Below are positions 25,394 to 34,092 of a stretch of 64,000 bases of DNA, in pieces. The position numbers and the translations under genes were made by a program. The notes beneath the pieces are model-generated. The model had not been told where the DNA came from. It did no database searches and saw only the letters and a program-made list of their open reading frames with translations. Source of the stretch: DASPTT01 sp035623275 (GTDB lineage: Bacteria; Actinomycetota; Acidimicrobiia; Acidimicrobiales; UBA8190); contig DASPTT010000133.1 in the NCBI GenBank assembly GCA_035623275.1, positions 54,524-118,523 of the forward strand. The letters are read 5' to 3'. Numbering within the stretch: position 1 is the stretch's first letter; each line of letters opens with the position of its first letter.

Positions 25394-26217
25394 TGGACCA
25401 GACGCCGACGGCGGACGGTGCAGGTGCCGCCCGGGACCCCGCGTTCCTGCGGTCCGTCCGTCCGGTGCTCGAGCGCTACGCCTCGTACTTCCGCCCGGAG
25501 GTGCGCGGCTTCGACCGGCTCCCGGACAAGGGCCCGTTCCTGGTGGTCGGCAACCACTCCGGGGGCCAGCTCCCCCCGGACCTGCCCGTCCTGCTCACCG
25601 CATGGTGGCGCGAGCGGGGTGAGGACGAACCCGTCTACGCGCTGTTCCACTCGTTCCTCCTGGCCCTGCCGGGCGTGGGGCCGCTCATGAGCCGCGCCGG
25701 GGCGGTCGAAGCCGGGCCGGCGGCGGCCGAGGCGGTGCTTCGCGCCGGCGGCATCCTCATCGACTACCCGGGCGGCGACTACGAGGTGTTCCGGCCCTGG
25801 CGCGAGCGCAACCGGATCGAGTTCGGCGACCGGCTCGGCTTCGTCCGCCTCGCTCTGCGGACCCAGGTGCCCGTGGTCCCCGCGGTGTCCGTCGGCGCCC
25901 ACGAGACCCTGGTGGTGCTGGCACGCGGCACCCGGGTGGCCAGGTTCCTCCACGTGGACCGGCTCTTCCGCATCAAGGTGATGCCCCTCGTGCTCGGGCC
26001 GCCGCTGGGCGTCGTCCCCGGTGGCATCCCGACATGGCCGCTGCCGGCCAAGATCACCGTCGAGCTGTGCGATCCCATCGACTGGTCGTCGCGCCACGGA
26101 CCCGATGCCGCCGACGACGCCGAGGTGGTCCGGGCCTGCTACGAGGAGCTCACCGGTGTCATGCAGCGCGTGCTGACCCGCCTGGCCGCGGGGCGCCGCT
26201 TCCCCGTGCTCGGGTAG
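25393..26217 (+). CDS. Lysophospholipid acyltransferase family protein (PlsC-like)
   Basis: A 274-aa acyltransferase domain: FLVVGNHSGGQLPPDL carries the His of the H-x4-D motif with an altered spacer, GGILIDYPGGDYEVFRPW replaces the usual EGTR block, and VPVVPAVSVGAHET is the conserved strand. It resembles the acyltransferases of the diacylglycerol O-acyltransferase/DAGAT-like group. The GTG at 25393 overlaps the stop of the WS/DGAT gene (TAGTG), so translation is coupled. It could supply the glycerolipid acceptor for the WS/DGAT. Confidence 0.8.
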   Translation: MDQTPTADGAGAARDPAFLRSVRPVLERYASYFRPEVRGFDRLPDKGPFLVVGNHSGGQLPPDLPVLLTAWWRERGEDEPVYALFHSFLLALPGVGPLMSRAGAVEAGPAAAEAVLRAGGILIDYPGGDYEVFRPWRERNRIEFGDRLGFVRLALRTQVPVVPAVSVGAHETLVVLARGTRVARFLHVDRLFRIKVMPLVLGPPLGVVPGGIPTWPLPAKITVELCDPIDWSSRHGPDAADDAEVVRACYEELTGVMQRVLTRLAAGRRFPVLG

Positions 26218-26237
26218 CCGCGCCAGGACCCGGGAAC

Positions 26238-27233
26238 CTACGCCGTCTCGGCCGGCGCGGGTGCCTGACCCTCGGGTGCGGAGCCCGGCCCGGAGCGGCC
26301 GGAGTCCCAGATCCCGAGCAGCGTGGTGAAGATCTCCTCCGCGATCCCCAGTCCACCGAGGTGGCTCTCGCCCGACATGATCTGAAGCGTCGCCCGGGGA
26401 AGCCGAGTGACCATGTGGACGCCGTGGGCGAACGGGATGATGTGGTCGTGGTCTCCGTGCCACCACACGACCGGAACCCGGACATCGGCGGCCAGAAACC
26501 CCCAGTCCTTCGTGAAGGCTATGACGTCGGCGATGGGGCCCTGGAACTGGCGTCGGCTCCCGTTGAACAGATCGTCGAGGAACATCGCCTTCAACTCGGG
26601 CCGGCCGAGGAGCCGGCGGTCCCCCTCCGGCGACACCCGCGCGAAGAGGTCGAGCGCCGGGGAGCCGAGCGGCCGGATCGCGCGCAGGAGTGCCCCCAGC
26701 GTCATGCCCAGCGGAACCCTTCCCCAGCGCAGCGCCCAGGACACGCGGACGCCGAACGCGACCAGACCCCCGTCGATGGCGTCGGGGCCGACCGTCGGCG
26801 CCACGCCACCGAGCACCCCGATCGCCCGGACCCTGTCGCCGAGCGTCGCACCGACGGCGAGGGCATAGGGCCCACCGCCGGAGAGCCCGATGATGGCCAT
26901 CTCCTCGACACCGAGCGCCTCGGCGACCGCGTCCAAGTCCTCGGCGAAGGAGCTGATGCGCGTGTACACGTGCGGACTCGACGAGCCGATACCGGGGCGG
27001 TCGATGCCGACGAGCCTCACCTGGTTCTCCAGGGCGAAGGCGCGCGCCTCGTGCGGGATCTGGCGGCGGGCACCTGGCGTGCCGTGGAGCCAGATCACCG
27101 TTCGGCCGCGCACGTCTCCGAACTCGGCGAAGCCCATGCGGCGCCCGTCCCGCAGTCCGACGCTGCCCTCCAGACGCGGCTTGATCAACTCGGGAATGGG
27201 ACACCCTAGGGGAACCGGATTCACACCCGCCAT
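26238..27233 (-). CDS. Alpha/beta hydrolase
   Basis: A 331-aa serine hydrolase with the oxyanion strand VIWLHGTPGARRQ, the nucleophile elbow GLSGGG, the acid in GDHDHIIPF and the histidine in GESHLGG. A lid region lies between the nucleophile and the acid. The ATG at 27233 is inside the end of the upstream acyl-CoA ligase (13-base overlap), so it is the last gene of an SDR-ligase-hydrolase operon. The product could be an esterase, haloalkane-type or thioesterase-like enzyme; the substrate is not evident. Confidence 0.82.
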   Translation of the reverse strand: MAGVNPVPLGCPIPELIKPRLEGSVGLRDGRRMGFAEFGDVRGRTVIWLHGTPGARRQIPHEARAFALENQVRLVGIDRPGIGSSSPHVYTRISSFAEDLDAVAEALGVEEMAIIGLSGGGPYALAVGATLGDRVRAIGVLGGVAPTVGPDAIDGGLVAFGVRVSWALRWGRVPLGMTLGALLRAIRPLGSPALDLFARVSPEGDRRLLGRPELKAMFLDDLFNGSRRQFQGPIADVIAFTKDWGFLAADVRVPVVWWHGDHDHIIPFAHGVHMVTRLPRATLQIMSGESHLGGLGIAEEIFTTLLGIWDSGRSGPGSAPEGQAPAPAETA

Positions 27234-28849
27234 CGCTCGGCCTCTGTGGACTCCCGGGGTCCCGTCGGGTCACATCCGAGCTCCAGGAGCCGACGGCGAA
27301 GGACCTTGCCGGTGGGGTTTCGGGGAATCCGGTCGACGAACGTCACGTCTCGGGGCACCTTGAACCGCGCCAGACGAGACCGGACGAACGCCTTGATCTC
27401 GAACGTGGTCGGGGTCGATCCGGGCGCAGGGACCACGAACGCGGCCAACCGTTGGCCCATCTCCTCGTCGTCGACACCAACCACTGCCGCGTCGGCCACG
27501 GCGGCATGGCTCCGGAGGAGGTTCTCGACCTCCTCGGGGAAGACGTTCTCGCCGCCCGAGACGATCATGTCGTCGGCGCGGCCATGGACGAAGAGCCGAC
27601 CCTCTCCGTCGAGATGGCCGATGTCGCCGGTGCTCATCAGGCCGTCGACGACCTCCTTGCCGCCACCACCGGTGTATCCGTCGAACGCCATCGCGCTGCC
27701 GACGAAGATCCGTCCGCTCTTGCCCGTGGGCAGCCGACGGCCACGGCCATCGAGGATGGCGATCCTGGTGCCCATCGGGGGACGGCCCACCGTGCCGGGG
27801 GCAGCGCGCAGGTCGGAGGGCTGTGCCATGGCGACCCAGCCCACCTCCGTGGAGCCGTAGAAGTTGTAGAGGATGTCGCCGAAGGCGTCCGCGCTCGCAA
27901 GCGCGAGCTCCGCACCGAGGGTGGAGCCGCTGCACAGGATGACGCGCAAGGACGAGGTGTCGTGGCGCAGGCGAGTCGTCGCCGGCAGGGCAAGGATCCG
28001 CCGGAGCATCACCGGTACCACCACCAGCGTCGCTGCACGCTCCCGGGCAACGGCAGCCAGCACGGCTTCCGGGTCGAATGTCCGCCGGAGGACCAAGGTC
28101 CCCTGTAGCAGCAGCGCAAGCCCGAAGAAGCCGAAGCCGAGCAAATGGAACAGTGGCGGTGCCACCACCACGGGCTCCCGCACCCGGAGCGGCAGCTTGG
28201 TCAGCGCGTCCATCACGATGTTGGTGGGGGGCGCGAGGGTGTTGCGCTGTGCCCCTTTCGGGGTACCCGTCGTGCCGGAGGTCATGAACACGATCCGCCC
28301 GGGCCGTCGCGGAGGCTCCGGTGGCATGCGCGCGGCACACAGGCCGGCACGCCGCACATCGAGATGGTCGACGCGCGGCCCTTGGAACCCGACCTCGTCG
28401 AAGGCACGGGCGAATTCGCCGTCGAAGATGGCCGCAGCGATGCTCTCGCGCTGGAGGACGCCGCCGAGCTGGGCGGGGGCGAACTCGGTGTTGAGGAGGA
28501 CGAGGTCGCCACCCACCTTCGACACGGCCAGGGCCGCCACCACGAAGTACCGGTCGTTGCGGCACATGAGGGCCACGTTGGACCCCGCACGGACCCCACG
28601 CTGCACGAGCAGGCCGGCCACCGCATTGGCGGCGATGTCGAGCTCGTGCCACGACAACCCGCCCTCGTCGTCGACGACCGCCATCTGGTGCGGGGCCCGC
28701 AGGGCTGCGACGGCCGCCGCCGTGGCGAGGCTCGCCCCCCATCGACGGAACGTCTGCACCATGCGGACGAGCTCCACCGGCCCGGGTGGGCGCAGCAGTC
28801 CGGTCCGGCCGATCGCGTACGCAACGGGCAACACCTGGCGGGGGTTCAC
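27221..28849 (-). CDS. Acyl-CoA synthetase (AMP-binding)
   Basis: A 542-aa adenylate-forming ligase starting VNPRQVLPVAYAIGR at the GTG at 28849, which overlaps the SDR stop (GTGA). Seen: FMTSGTTGTPKGAQRN, NFYGSTEVGW, MSTGDIGHLD and the C-terminal catalytic lysine in RNPTGKVLRR. A hydrophobic, family-typical N-terminal helix precedes the domain, as in mycobacterial long-chain ligases (FadD2/FadD12 type). It is the middle gene of a three-gene minus-strand operon with an SDR and a hydrolase, consistent with lipid or sterol-acid processing. Confidence 0.88.
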   Translation of the reverse strand: MNPRQVLPVAYAIGRTGLLRPPGPVELVRMVQTFRRWGASLATAAAVAALRAPHQMAVVDDEGGLSWHELDIAANAVAGLLVQRGVRAGSNVALMCRNDRYFVVAALAVSKVGGDLVLLNTEFAPAQLGGVLQRESIAAAIFDGEFARAFDEVGFQGPRVDHLDVRRAGLCAARMPPEPPRRPGRIVFMTSGTTGTPKGAQRNTLAPPTNIVMDALTKLPLRVREPVVVAPPLFHLLGFGFFGLALLLQGTLVLRRTFDPEAVLAAVARERAATLVVVPVMLRRILALPATTRLRHDTSSLRVILCSGSTLGAELALASADAFGDILYNFYGSTEVGWVAMAQPSDLRAAPGTVGRPPMGTRIAILDGRGRRLPTGKSGRIFVGSAMAFDGYTGGGGKEVVDGLMSTGDIGHLDGEGRLFVHGRADDMIVSGGENVFPEEVENLLRSHAAVADAAVVGVDDEEMGQRLAAFVVPAPGSTPTTFEIKAFVRSRLARFKVPRDVTFVDRIPRNPTGKVLRRRLLELGCDPTGPRESTEAERWRV

Positions 28850-29772
28850 GACGGTGCTCTCAGGTGGCCGAGACGCCGCAAGGTGGACCGTACGAGGGCG
28901 GGGACCTCGACGTCGTCGCCCGCCTCGCCTCGCGCCGCGGCAGAGTCCGTCGACCACCGGTAGGTGAGGCCGAGGACGCGGTCGAAGGGACCGGGTGCGA
29001 TGTCGGACAGCGTGCGACCCACGTACCCCGATATGGGCCCGACGCGCCGCGGACGGCGGGCGATCGCCCGGCAGATCCGTTCGGCGGCCTCGTCGGCCGT
29101 CAGGCCGGGAAGCAGCCGGTACACGCGTGTGGCCTCGACCATCGGGGTGTGGACCAGGGGCATGTAGATGTCGGTGATGGCGACGCCGTCGGGGCGGACC
29201 TCGGGGGCGATGCAGCGCAGGAAGGTCTCGAACGCCGACTTGGAGCCGAGGTAGGCGGAGAACCGGGGGGCACCGAAGAGCACGCCGAGCGACGACACGT
29301 TGACGATGTGGCCCCGCCGGCGTGCACGCATCCCGGGCAGGAAGCCGAGCACCAGGCCCACGGGCCCGAGGTAGTTGACGTCGATGGTGCGCTCGAAGTC
29401 GTGGACGCGTCCGTAGGAGAGCTCGATCGACCGCCGGATGGAATGCCCCGCGTTGTTGACGAGGATGTCGACCCCTCCGTGGCACCGATCGACCTCCTCC
29501 ACGAGCCGGGCGACACAGCCTGCGTCGGAGAGGTCGGCAGGGTGCGCACAGGCGCTGCCGCCCGCCTCCTGGATGCGCTCCCGCATCTCCTCGAGGCGGT
29601 CGGCGGACCGGGCCACGAGGACGGTCTCGCCACCGGCCCTCCCCAGAGCCCAGGCGGCGGCCGCACCGATGCCGGACGAGGCGCCCGTCACCAGGACCGT
29701 CGCCCCGTCGACGGCGCTCACGAGCTCGGCGTCCGGATGGCGACGACCAACCACGGGCTTGCCCCCCTTCAC
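28846..29772 (-). CDS. Short-chain dehydrogenase/reductase
   Basis: A 308-aa classical SDR: cofactor loop TGASSGIG, NNAG (LVNNAGHSIRRS), serine in NVSSLGVLFGAP and the catalytic tyrosine-lysine pair in SAYLGSKSAFE. Arg after the second strand (VARSADRLEEM) fits NADPH use. The extra C-terminal ~60 residues resemble the acyl-reductase-like SDRs found beside fatty acyl-CoA ligases. The start is uncertain: the GTG at 29772 or a GTG six codons later, which has AAGGGGGG upstream. It overlaps the downstream ligase by 4 bases. Confidence 0.85.
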   Translation of the reverse strand: MKGGKPVVGRRHPDAELVSAVDGATVLVTGASSGIGAAAAWALGRAGGETVLVARSADRLEEMRERIQEAGGSACAHPADLSDAGCVARLVEEVDRCHGGVDILVNNAGHSIRRSIELSYGRVHDFERTIDVNYLGPVGLVLGFLPGMRARRRGHIVNVSSLGVLFGAPRFSAYLGSKSAFETFLRCIAPEVRPDGVAITDIYMPLVHTPMVEATRVYRLLPGLTADEAAERICRAIARRPRRVGPISGYVGRTLSDIAPGPFDRVLGLTYRWSTDSAAARGEAGDDVEVPALVRSTLRRLGHLRAPS

Positions 29773-29888
29773 CCACGGCTACCTTCCCCCGCCGGTGCCG
29801 GTGCGCCCAGGGTCAAGAGTCACCATCGTCGGTCGCTCCGCCGGGGGCTCGGGGCGGGCGTCGTCCCGGTGGCCGGGGCTCGCAACCG

Positions 29889-31157
29889 TCAGCCGACATA
29901 GGGCGCGGACATCGGCCCCTCGGGCAGCACGCACACCCGGGCGCCGTCGCCCCGGGCTCGGAGCGCCGCCGCCACGGTCGCCGAGATGTCGGCGGTCTGG
30001 CGGAGATGCACCCGCTCGAGGTCGTCGTCCGACAGGTAGTCCGTGTGCATCACGACATCGGCGCGGGTCTGGACCTGCGCCTGGATCTGCACCTGCCACT
30101 GGTCGGCGACGGTCTCGCGGCGCCCGGCGATCGCCGCGAGCAGGTCGCCGGGCGAGCGCTCCGACTCGAGCAGCGCGCGGTAGTTGCCGTGATCGGGGAA
30201 CCCGTCGCGACACTCGGCCGCACACACGATGAGACCGCCCCGGGCCACGACCTGGGCCGCGGCCGACATCCCCTTGACGCTCTGGTACAGGTTCTGGTCC
30301 AGCGGATACCCGCCGTTGCTGGTCACGACCACCGGATACCGCGTCGGGACCGGGACCATCGCCACCGCAGCGGAGGCTCGGCAGGCAGCCGCATGTGCGG
30401 CGAACAGCTCGCCACCGAACGCCGCCATCACCTGGTGCTCGTCGTTCAACACGACGTCGAGGTCGAAGCTCACACCGGTCGCCGCGGCGATCGCCCGGAT
30501 GTCGTCGTGCACCGGATTGCCGTCGGTGATGCCCCAGGTGGCGCGTGGGTCGTCGATGCGCGCCGCATCGTGCAGCGTCAGCACGGTTCCCAGGCCGGCG
30601 AGACCGGGGGCGACCATCTTCGGGCCGCCGCTGAACCCGGCGAAGAAGTGCGGCTCGACGAACCCGGTGGTGACCCGGACGTCCGCCTCGACCCAGCGCC
30701 GGTTGAGCCAGACCGGCACCCGATGGCCCAGGGTGCCGCACCAGGCGAGTTGGGAGGGGTCGCGGGCGTCGTGGTTCACGACCCGGACCCGCCCCATCAC
30801 CGCCGGCCCCAACATGCGTTCGAGCTCCTCGGTGCTGTTGGGACGATGGGTTCCGGTGGCCACCAGGACGACCACGTCGTCGAGATCGATCGAACGTTGC
30901 AGCTGGTCGAGGATCAAGGGCACGACCAGCTGACGCGGCTGTGGGCGCGTGATGTCGCACACGGAGATGGCCACCCGCTGCCCAGGTGACACCACGTCGC
31001 CCAGGGCCGGGCCGGCCACCGGCGCGTCGAGCGCGGCGCGCACCACACCCAGTTGATCGCGAGCTGCCGTGACATGGAGCGGGGCGACGACGTCGGTCCG
31101 ACCATCGGGCAGGTCGACCAGCAGCCCGTGGTCCCCATAAGCGAGGCGAACCTCCAT
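29889..31157 (-). CDS. larA: LarA-type nickel-pincer lactate racemase-family protein
   Basis: A 422-aa product of the LarA family, which racemises or epimerises 2-hydroxyacids using a nickel-pincer nucleotide attached to a lysine. The key residues are present: His104 in ATGTHRPN, His170 and Lys180 in VEPHFFAGFSGGPK, and His196 in LTLHDAAR. The ATG overlaps the stop of the WS/DGAT upstream (TGATG). The cofactor genes larB, larC and larE are not in the window. Many LarA homologues act on substrates other than lactate, so the symbol marks the family only. Confidence 0.88.
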   Translation of the reverse strand: MEVRLAYGDHGLLVDLPDGRTDVVAPLHVTAARDQLGVVRAALDAPVAGPALGDVVSPGQRVAISVCDITRPQPRQLVVPLILDQLQRSIDLDDVVVLVATGTHRPNSTEELERMLGPAVMGRVRVVNHDARDPSQLAWCGTLGHRVPVWLNRRWVEADVRVTTGFVEPHFFAGFSGGPKMVAPGLAGLGTVLTLHDAARIDDPRATWGITDGNPVHDDIRAIAAATGVSFDLDVVLNDEHQVMAAFGGELFAAHAAACRASAAVAMVPVPTRYPVVVTSNGGYPLDQNLYQSVKGMSAAAQVVARGGLIVCAAECRDGFPDHGNYRALLESERSPGDLLAAIAGRRETVADQWQVQIQAQVQTRADVVMHTDYLSDDDLERVHLRQTADISATVAAALRARGDGARVCVLPEGPMSAPYVG

Positions 31158-32590
31158 CAGGCCGTCCCGGAACGGGGGGACCGGGCCCCGGTGGTGCGGG
31201 CGGCCTCCGCCCCGGCGCGCAGCGTGCCGATCTCCTGCGACGCGGCCTGCGCCAGGACGCCGACGTCGGGTGCCGTCTCGGCGTCGCCCGTCACCCCGAA
31301 GAAGAGACGTCCGTTGTACGACAGGATGGCCGTGCTCACCCGGACACCGTGGCTGATGGGGACGAAGGGACGGTACTCGAGCATTTCGCGACCGAGGCAG
31401 TAGAGCGGGACCTGCGGTCCCGGCACGTTGGTCGTCACCGTGTTGACCGAACGCTGCGGGAGCCGATGGACGGCGCGGATGATCATCCGGCTCATCGGGC
31501 CGATGACCATCGGTGGTGCGAGATCGCCCAGGGTCGTGACGACTTCACCGGCTTCCGCCATGTGCGACGCCTTCAGTTCGGCCATCTGCTCCCGGACGAG
31601 CGCCAGTCGCTCCACCCCGTCGGCGACGTGGACGGGCAGGTCGTAGAGCAGGGTCGAGACCCGGTTGTCGAGACGGCCGTGCCCGTCCTGGCGTCGCATC
31701 GACACCGGGACCAGGGAGCGGACCCGGGCATGATCGGCGTCTTCACCCCGTGAGAGCAGCAGCGCCCGATAGCCGCCGCTGACCGCGGCCAGCACGACGT
31801 CGTTGACGGTCCCCCCGAGGCCGTCGCGGATCGTGCGGACATCGTGCAGGTCGGCCGAGGAATGCGCCCAGCTGCGGTGGGGACCGATGCTGCCCTCGAT
31901 CGACAGCGGAGGCGTCGCCCGGAGCTCGCCGGCGAAGCGGGCAAGACCCTTCGCCGTCTCCGCCGCAGCGCGCGCGACGGCGCGGGGATGCGTCGCCGCC
32001 CAAGGAAGGCGGCCGGTGAGCGAGCCGAGCCCGGAAACGAGGCCGCCCCACGCGTCCAGGACCTTGGCGGCGCCCGAGGGTTCGGGACGGGGCTCCCAGG
32101 GCACCGGGTCCCCGATCGTGGTGGTGGGTTCGGGGTCCAGGACCACACTGAGCAGCTCGACACCGGCGATGCCGTCGACCATGCAGTGGTGGAGCTTGAA
32201 CACGAACGCCCACTGCCCGTCGGCGAGACCCTCGACCAACCAGTTCTCCCACAGGGGCCGATCGCGATCGAGCGGCCGGGACATGATCCGCCCCACCAGC
32301 CGGCACAACGCAGCGTCGTCGCCGGGCGGGGGCAGGGTGACGCGTCGGAGGTGGTCGGTGAGGCGGAAGTGGGGATCGTCGGCCCACACCGGGCGGCCGA
32401 GCTCCAGTGGGACCGAGCGCACTCGCTGGCGGTAGCGCGGGATGAGGTGGAGCTTGGCGGCGATCATGGCGGCGACGTCGTCGAACGACGGGCTCGGGCC
32501 GGCGAAGACGGACGCGGCCCCGATGTGCAGGTGCCCGATCCCGTCCTCCAGGTGGAGGAACTCGGCGTCGAGCGTGCTCAAGCGTTCCAT
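31157..32590 (-). CDS. Wax ester synthase/diacylglycerol acyltransferase (WS/DGAT), second copy
   Basis: A 477-aa WS/DGAT with the active-site motif HHCMVDG (134-140), the N-terminal MERLSTLDAEFLHLEDG and the later NTVTTNVPGPQVPLY block. Upstream in-frame sequence up to 32809 is not family-like, so the start is MERLST at 32590. It is distinct from the copy at 23975 and closer in style to the mycobacterial Tgs group. It shares one base with the larA-like gene downstream, an unusual pairing for a storage-lipid enzyme. Confidence 0.92.
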   Translation of the reverse strand: MERLSTLDAEFLHLEDGIGHLHIGAASVFAGPSPSFDDVAAMIAAKLHLIPRYRQRVRSVPLELGRPVWADDPHFRLTDHLRRVTLPPPGDDAALCRLVGRIMSRPLDRDRPLWENWLVEGLADGQWAFVFKLHHCMVDGIAGVELLSVVLDPEPTTTIGDPVPWEPRPEPSGAAKVLDAWGGLVSGLGSLTGRLPWAATHPRAVARAAAETAKGLARFAGELRATPPLSIEGSIGPHRSWAHSSADLHDVRTIRDGLGGTVNDVVLAAVSGGYRALLLSRGEDADHARVRSLVPVSMRRQDGHGRLDNRVSTLLYDLPVHVADGVERLALVREQMAELKASHMAEAGEVVTTLGDLAPPMVIGPMSRMIIRAVHRLPQRSVNTVTTNVPGPQVPLYCLGREMLEYRPFVPISHGVRVSTAILSYNGRLFFGVTGDAETAPDVGVLAQAASQEIGTLRAGAEAARTTGARSPRSGTA

Positions 32591-32783
32591 CGTCACACAC
32601 CACCAGCGATGACGACTTTCTTGTAGCACGCTCAGCCCCGCGGCCATAGGGCCCGAGGGCCCTTCGCCGCCACGACCTCGCCTCACCCGCGGGCGCTCCA
32701 TGCCCGACGATGCCGCGGGCAGGCGATCGCGAACGGTCTCCCCCGGTGGCATGGTGGAGACGAGCCCTCGGAGGAGCACCGGC

Positions 32784-33974
32784 ATGAAGATCACCGGGAT
32801 CGAGGTCATCCCCTTCGGCGTGACCGTCGATCGTCATGGGCTCGGGGAGCCCCTGCCCGGCCATCGGATCGTGCAGACGCTCACCAGGGTCGTCACGGAC
32901 GAATCGGCGGAGGGCTACTGCTTCGGCGGTCACTTCCACGGTGATCAGGACGGCCTGTTGGCGGGCGAGCAAGCCCTCGTGGCGAAGTTCATCGGTCCCC
33001 TCCTGGCCGGTCAGGACCCCTTCGACCGGGAGTACATCTGGCAGGAGCTCTGGGCCGGGAAGCTGCCGGAGAACGTCGTCAGCGTCGTGGACATGGCCCT
33101 CTGGGACCTGGCCGGACGCGTGACGGGCCTGCCGGTCCACAAACTCCTCGGCGGCGCTCGCAGCCGGGTGAAGGCCTATGCCAGCGGCGCCAACAGCCTG
33201 GGCCAGCCCGGCGAGTACGCGGCCCACGCCCTGGAGTGCAAGCGCCAGGGTCACCGCGCCTACAAGATCCACAACGCGATCTACTGGGACCCTGGAACGC
33301 GACAGTTCGCCCCTCCCCGTCCGTCGCACGTCGATTGGGACATCGAGACCTGTCGCGCCGTCCGTGAGGCCGTCGGCACCGACTTCACGCTCATGTACGA
33401 CCCGTGGGGGACCTACAACTTCGACGATGCGCTCAAGGTGGGGCGGGAGCTGGAGCGACTCGGGTTCTACTGGTACGAGCAGCCGATGCCGGAACACCTC
33501 GTGAGCTCGTACGTGCGGCTGGCTCAGGAGCTGTCCATCCCGATCTGCTCCCCCGAGATCCTCGAGGGCGGTCCGTACACCCGGGCGGAGTGGATCACGC
33601 GTCGGGCTTCGGACATCAGCCGGATCGACGTCCTTCGGGGCGGGATCACGGGTGCGATGAAGACCGTCGCCCTGTGCGAGGCGTTCGGGATGCGCTGCGA
33701 GCTCCACATGAGCGGCTTCGGCAACCTGCAGGTGCTCGGCGCTACCAGCGAGGACGTCTGCGAGTACTACGAACGAGGCCTGTTGGCCCCGGGGGTCGAC
33801 TACGACGCCACGCCTCCGTATCTCATCGCACCCTGCGACCCCTTGGGACCTGACGGATTCGTCTCCGTCCCGACGGCCCCGGGGCTGGGGTACCAGATCG
33901 ACTGGGCGTACATCGAAGAACACCGGCTCCCCGAGGCGGAGGTCGAGCCCGTCGCTCCTCTGCATCCCCGGTAG
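32784..33974 (+). CDS. Enolase-superfamily enzyme (mandelate racemase/muconate lactonizing type)
   Basis: A 396-aa product with a capping domain and a TIM barrel. Catalytic elements seen in order: YKIHNAIYW (K-x-H in place of K-x-K), the first metal ligand in LMYDPWGTYNF, the second in WYEQPMPEH, the third in SPEILEGG, and the general-base histidine in CELHMSGFGN. This set suits acid-sugar dehydratases or racemases of the mandelate racemase group. GGAGGAG lies 6 bases before the ATG at 32784. It stands alone between divergent and parallel genes, so its substrate (perhaps an aldonate or glucarate) is not indicated. Confidence 0.85.
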   Translation: MKITGIEVIPFGVTVDRHGLGEPLPGHRIVQTLTRVVTDESAEGYCFGGHFHGDQDGLLAGEQALVAKFIGPLLAGQDPFDREYIWQELWAGKLPENVVSVVDMALWDLAGRVTGLPVHKLLGGARSRVKAYASGANSLGQPGEYAAHALECKRQGHRAYKIHNAIYWDPGTRQFAPPRPSHVDWDIETCRAVREAVGTDFTLMYDPWGTYNFDDALKVGRELERLGFYWYEQPMPEHLVSSYVRLAQELSIPICSPEILEGGPYTRAEWITRRASDISRIDVLRGGITGAMKTVALCEAFGMRCELHMSGFGNLQVLGATSEDVCEYYERGLLAPGVDYDATPPYLIAPCDPLGPDGFVSVPTAPGLGYQIDWAYIEEHRLPEAEVEPVAPLHPR

Positions 33975-34092
33975 CCGACCGCAGTCGATCGTCGGTCCAG
34001 CCGAACGTAGTCTTGCGGCGCGGCTTCGAGCACGGGCTTCGAGTGTGCCGGCGCGACCGGGCTTCGGGCGCGACGAGCGGGCATGGGGGGCG

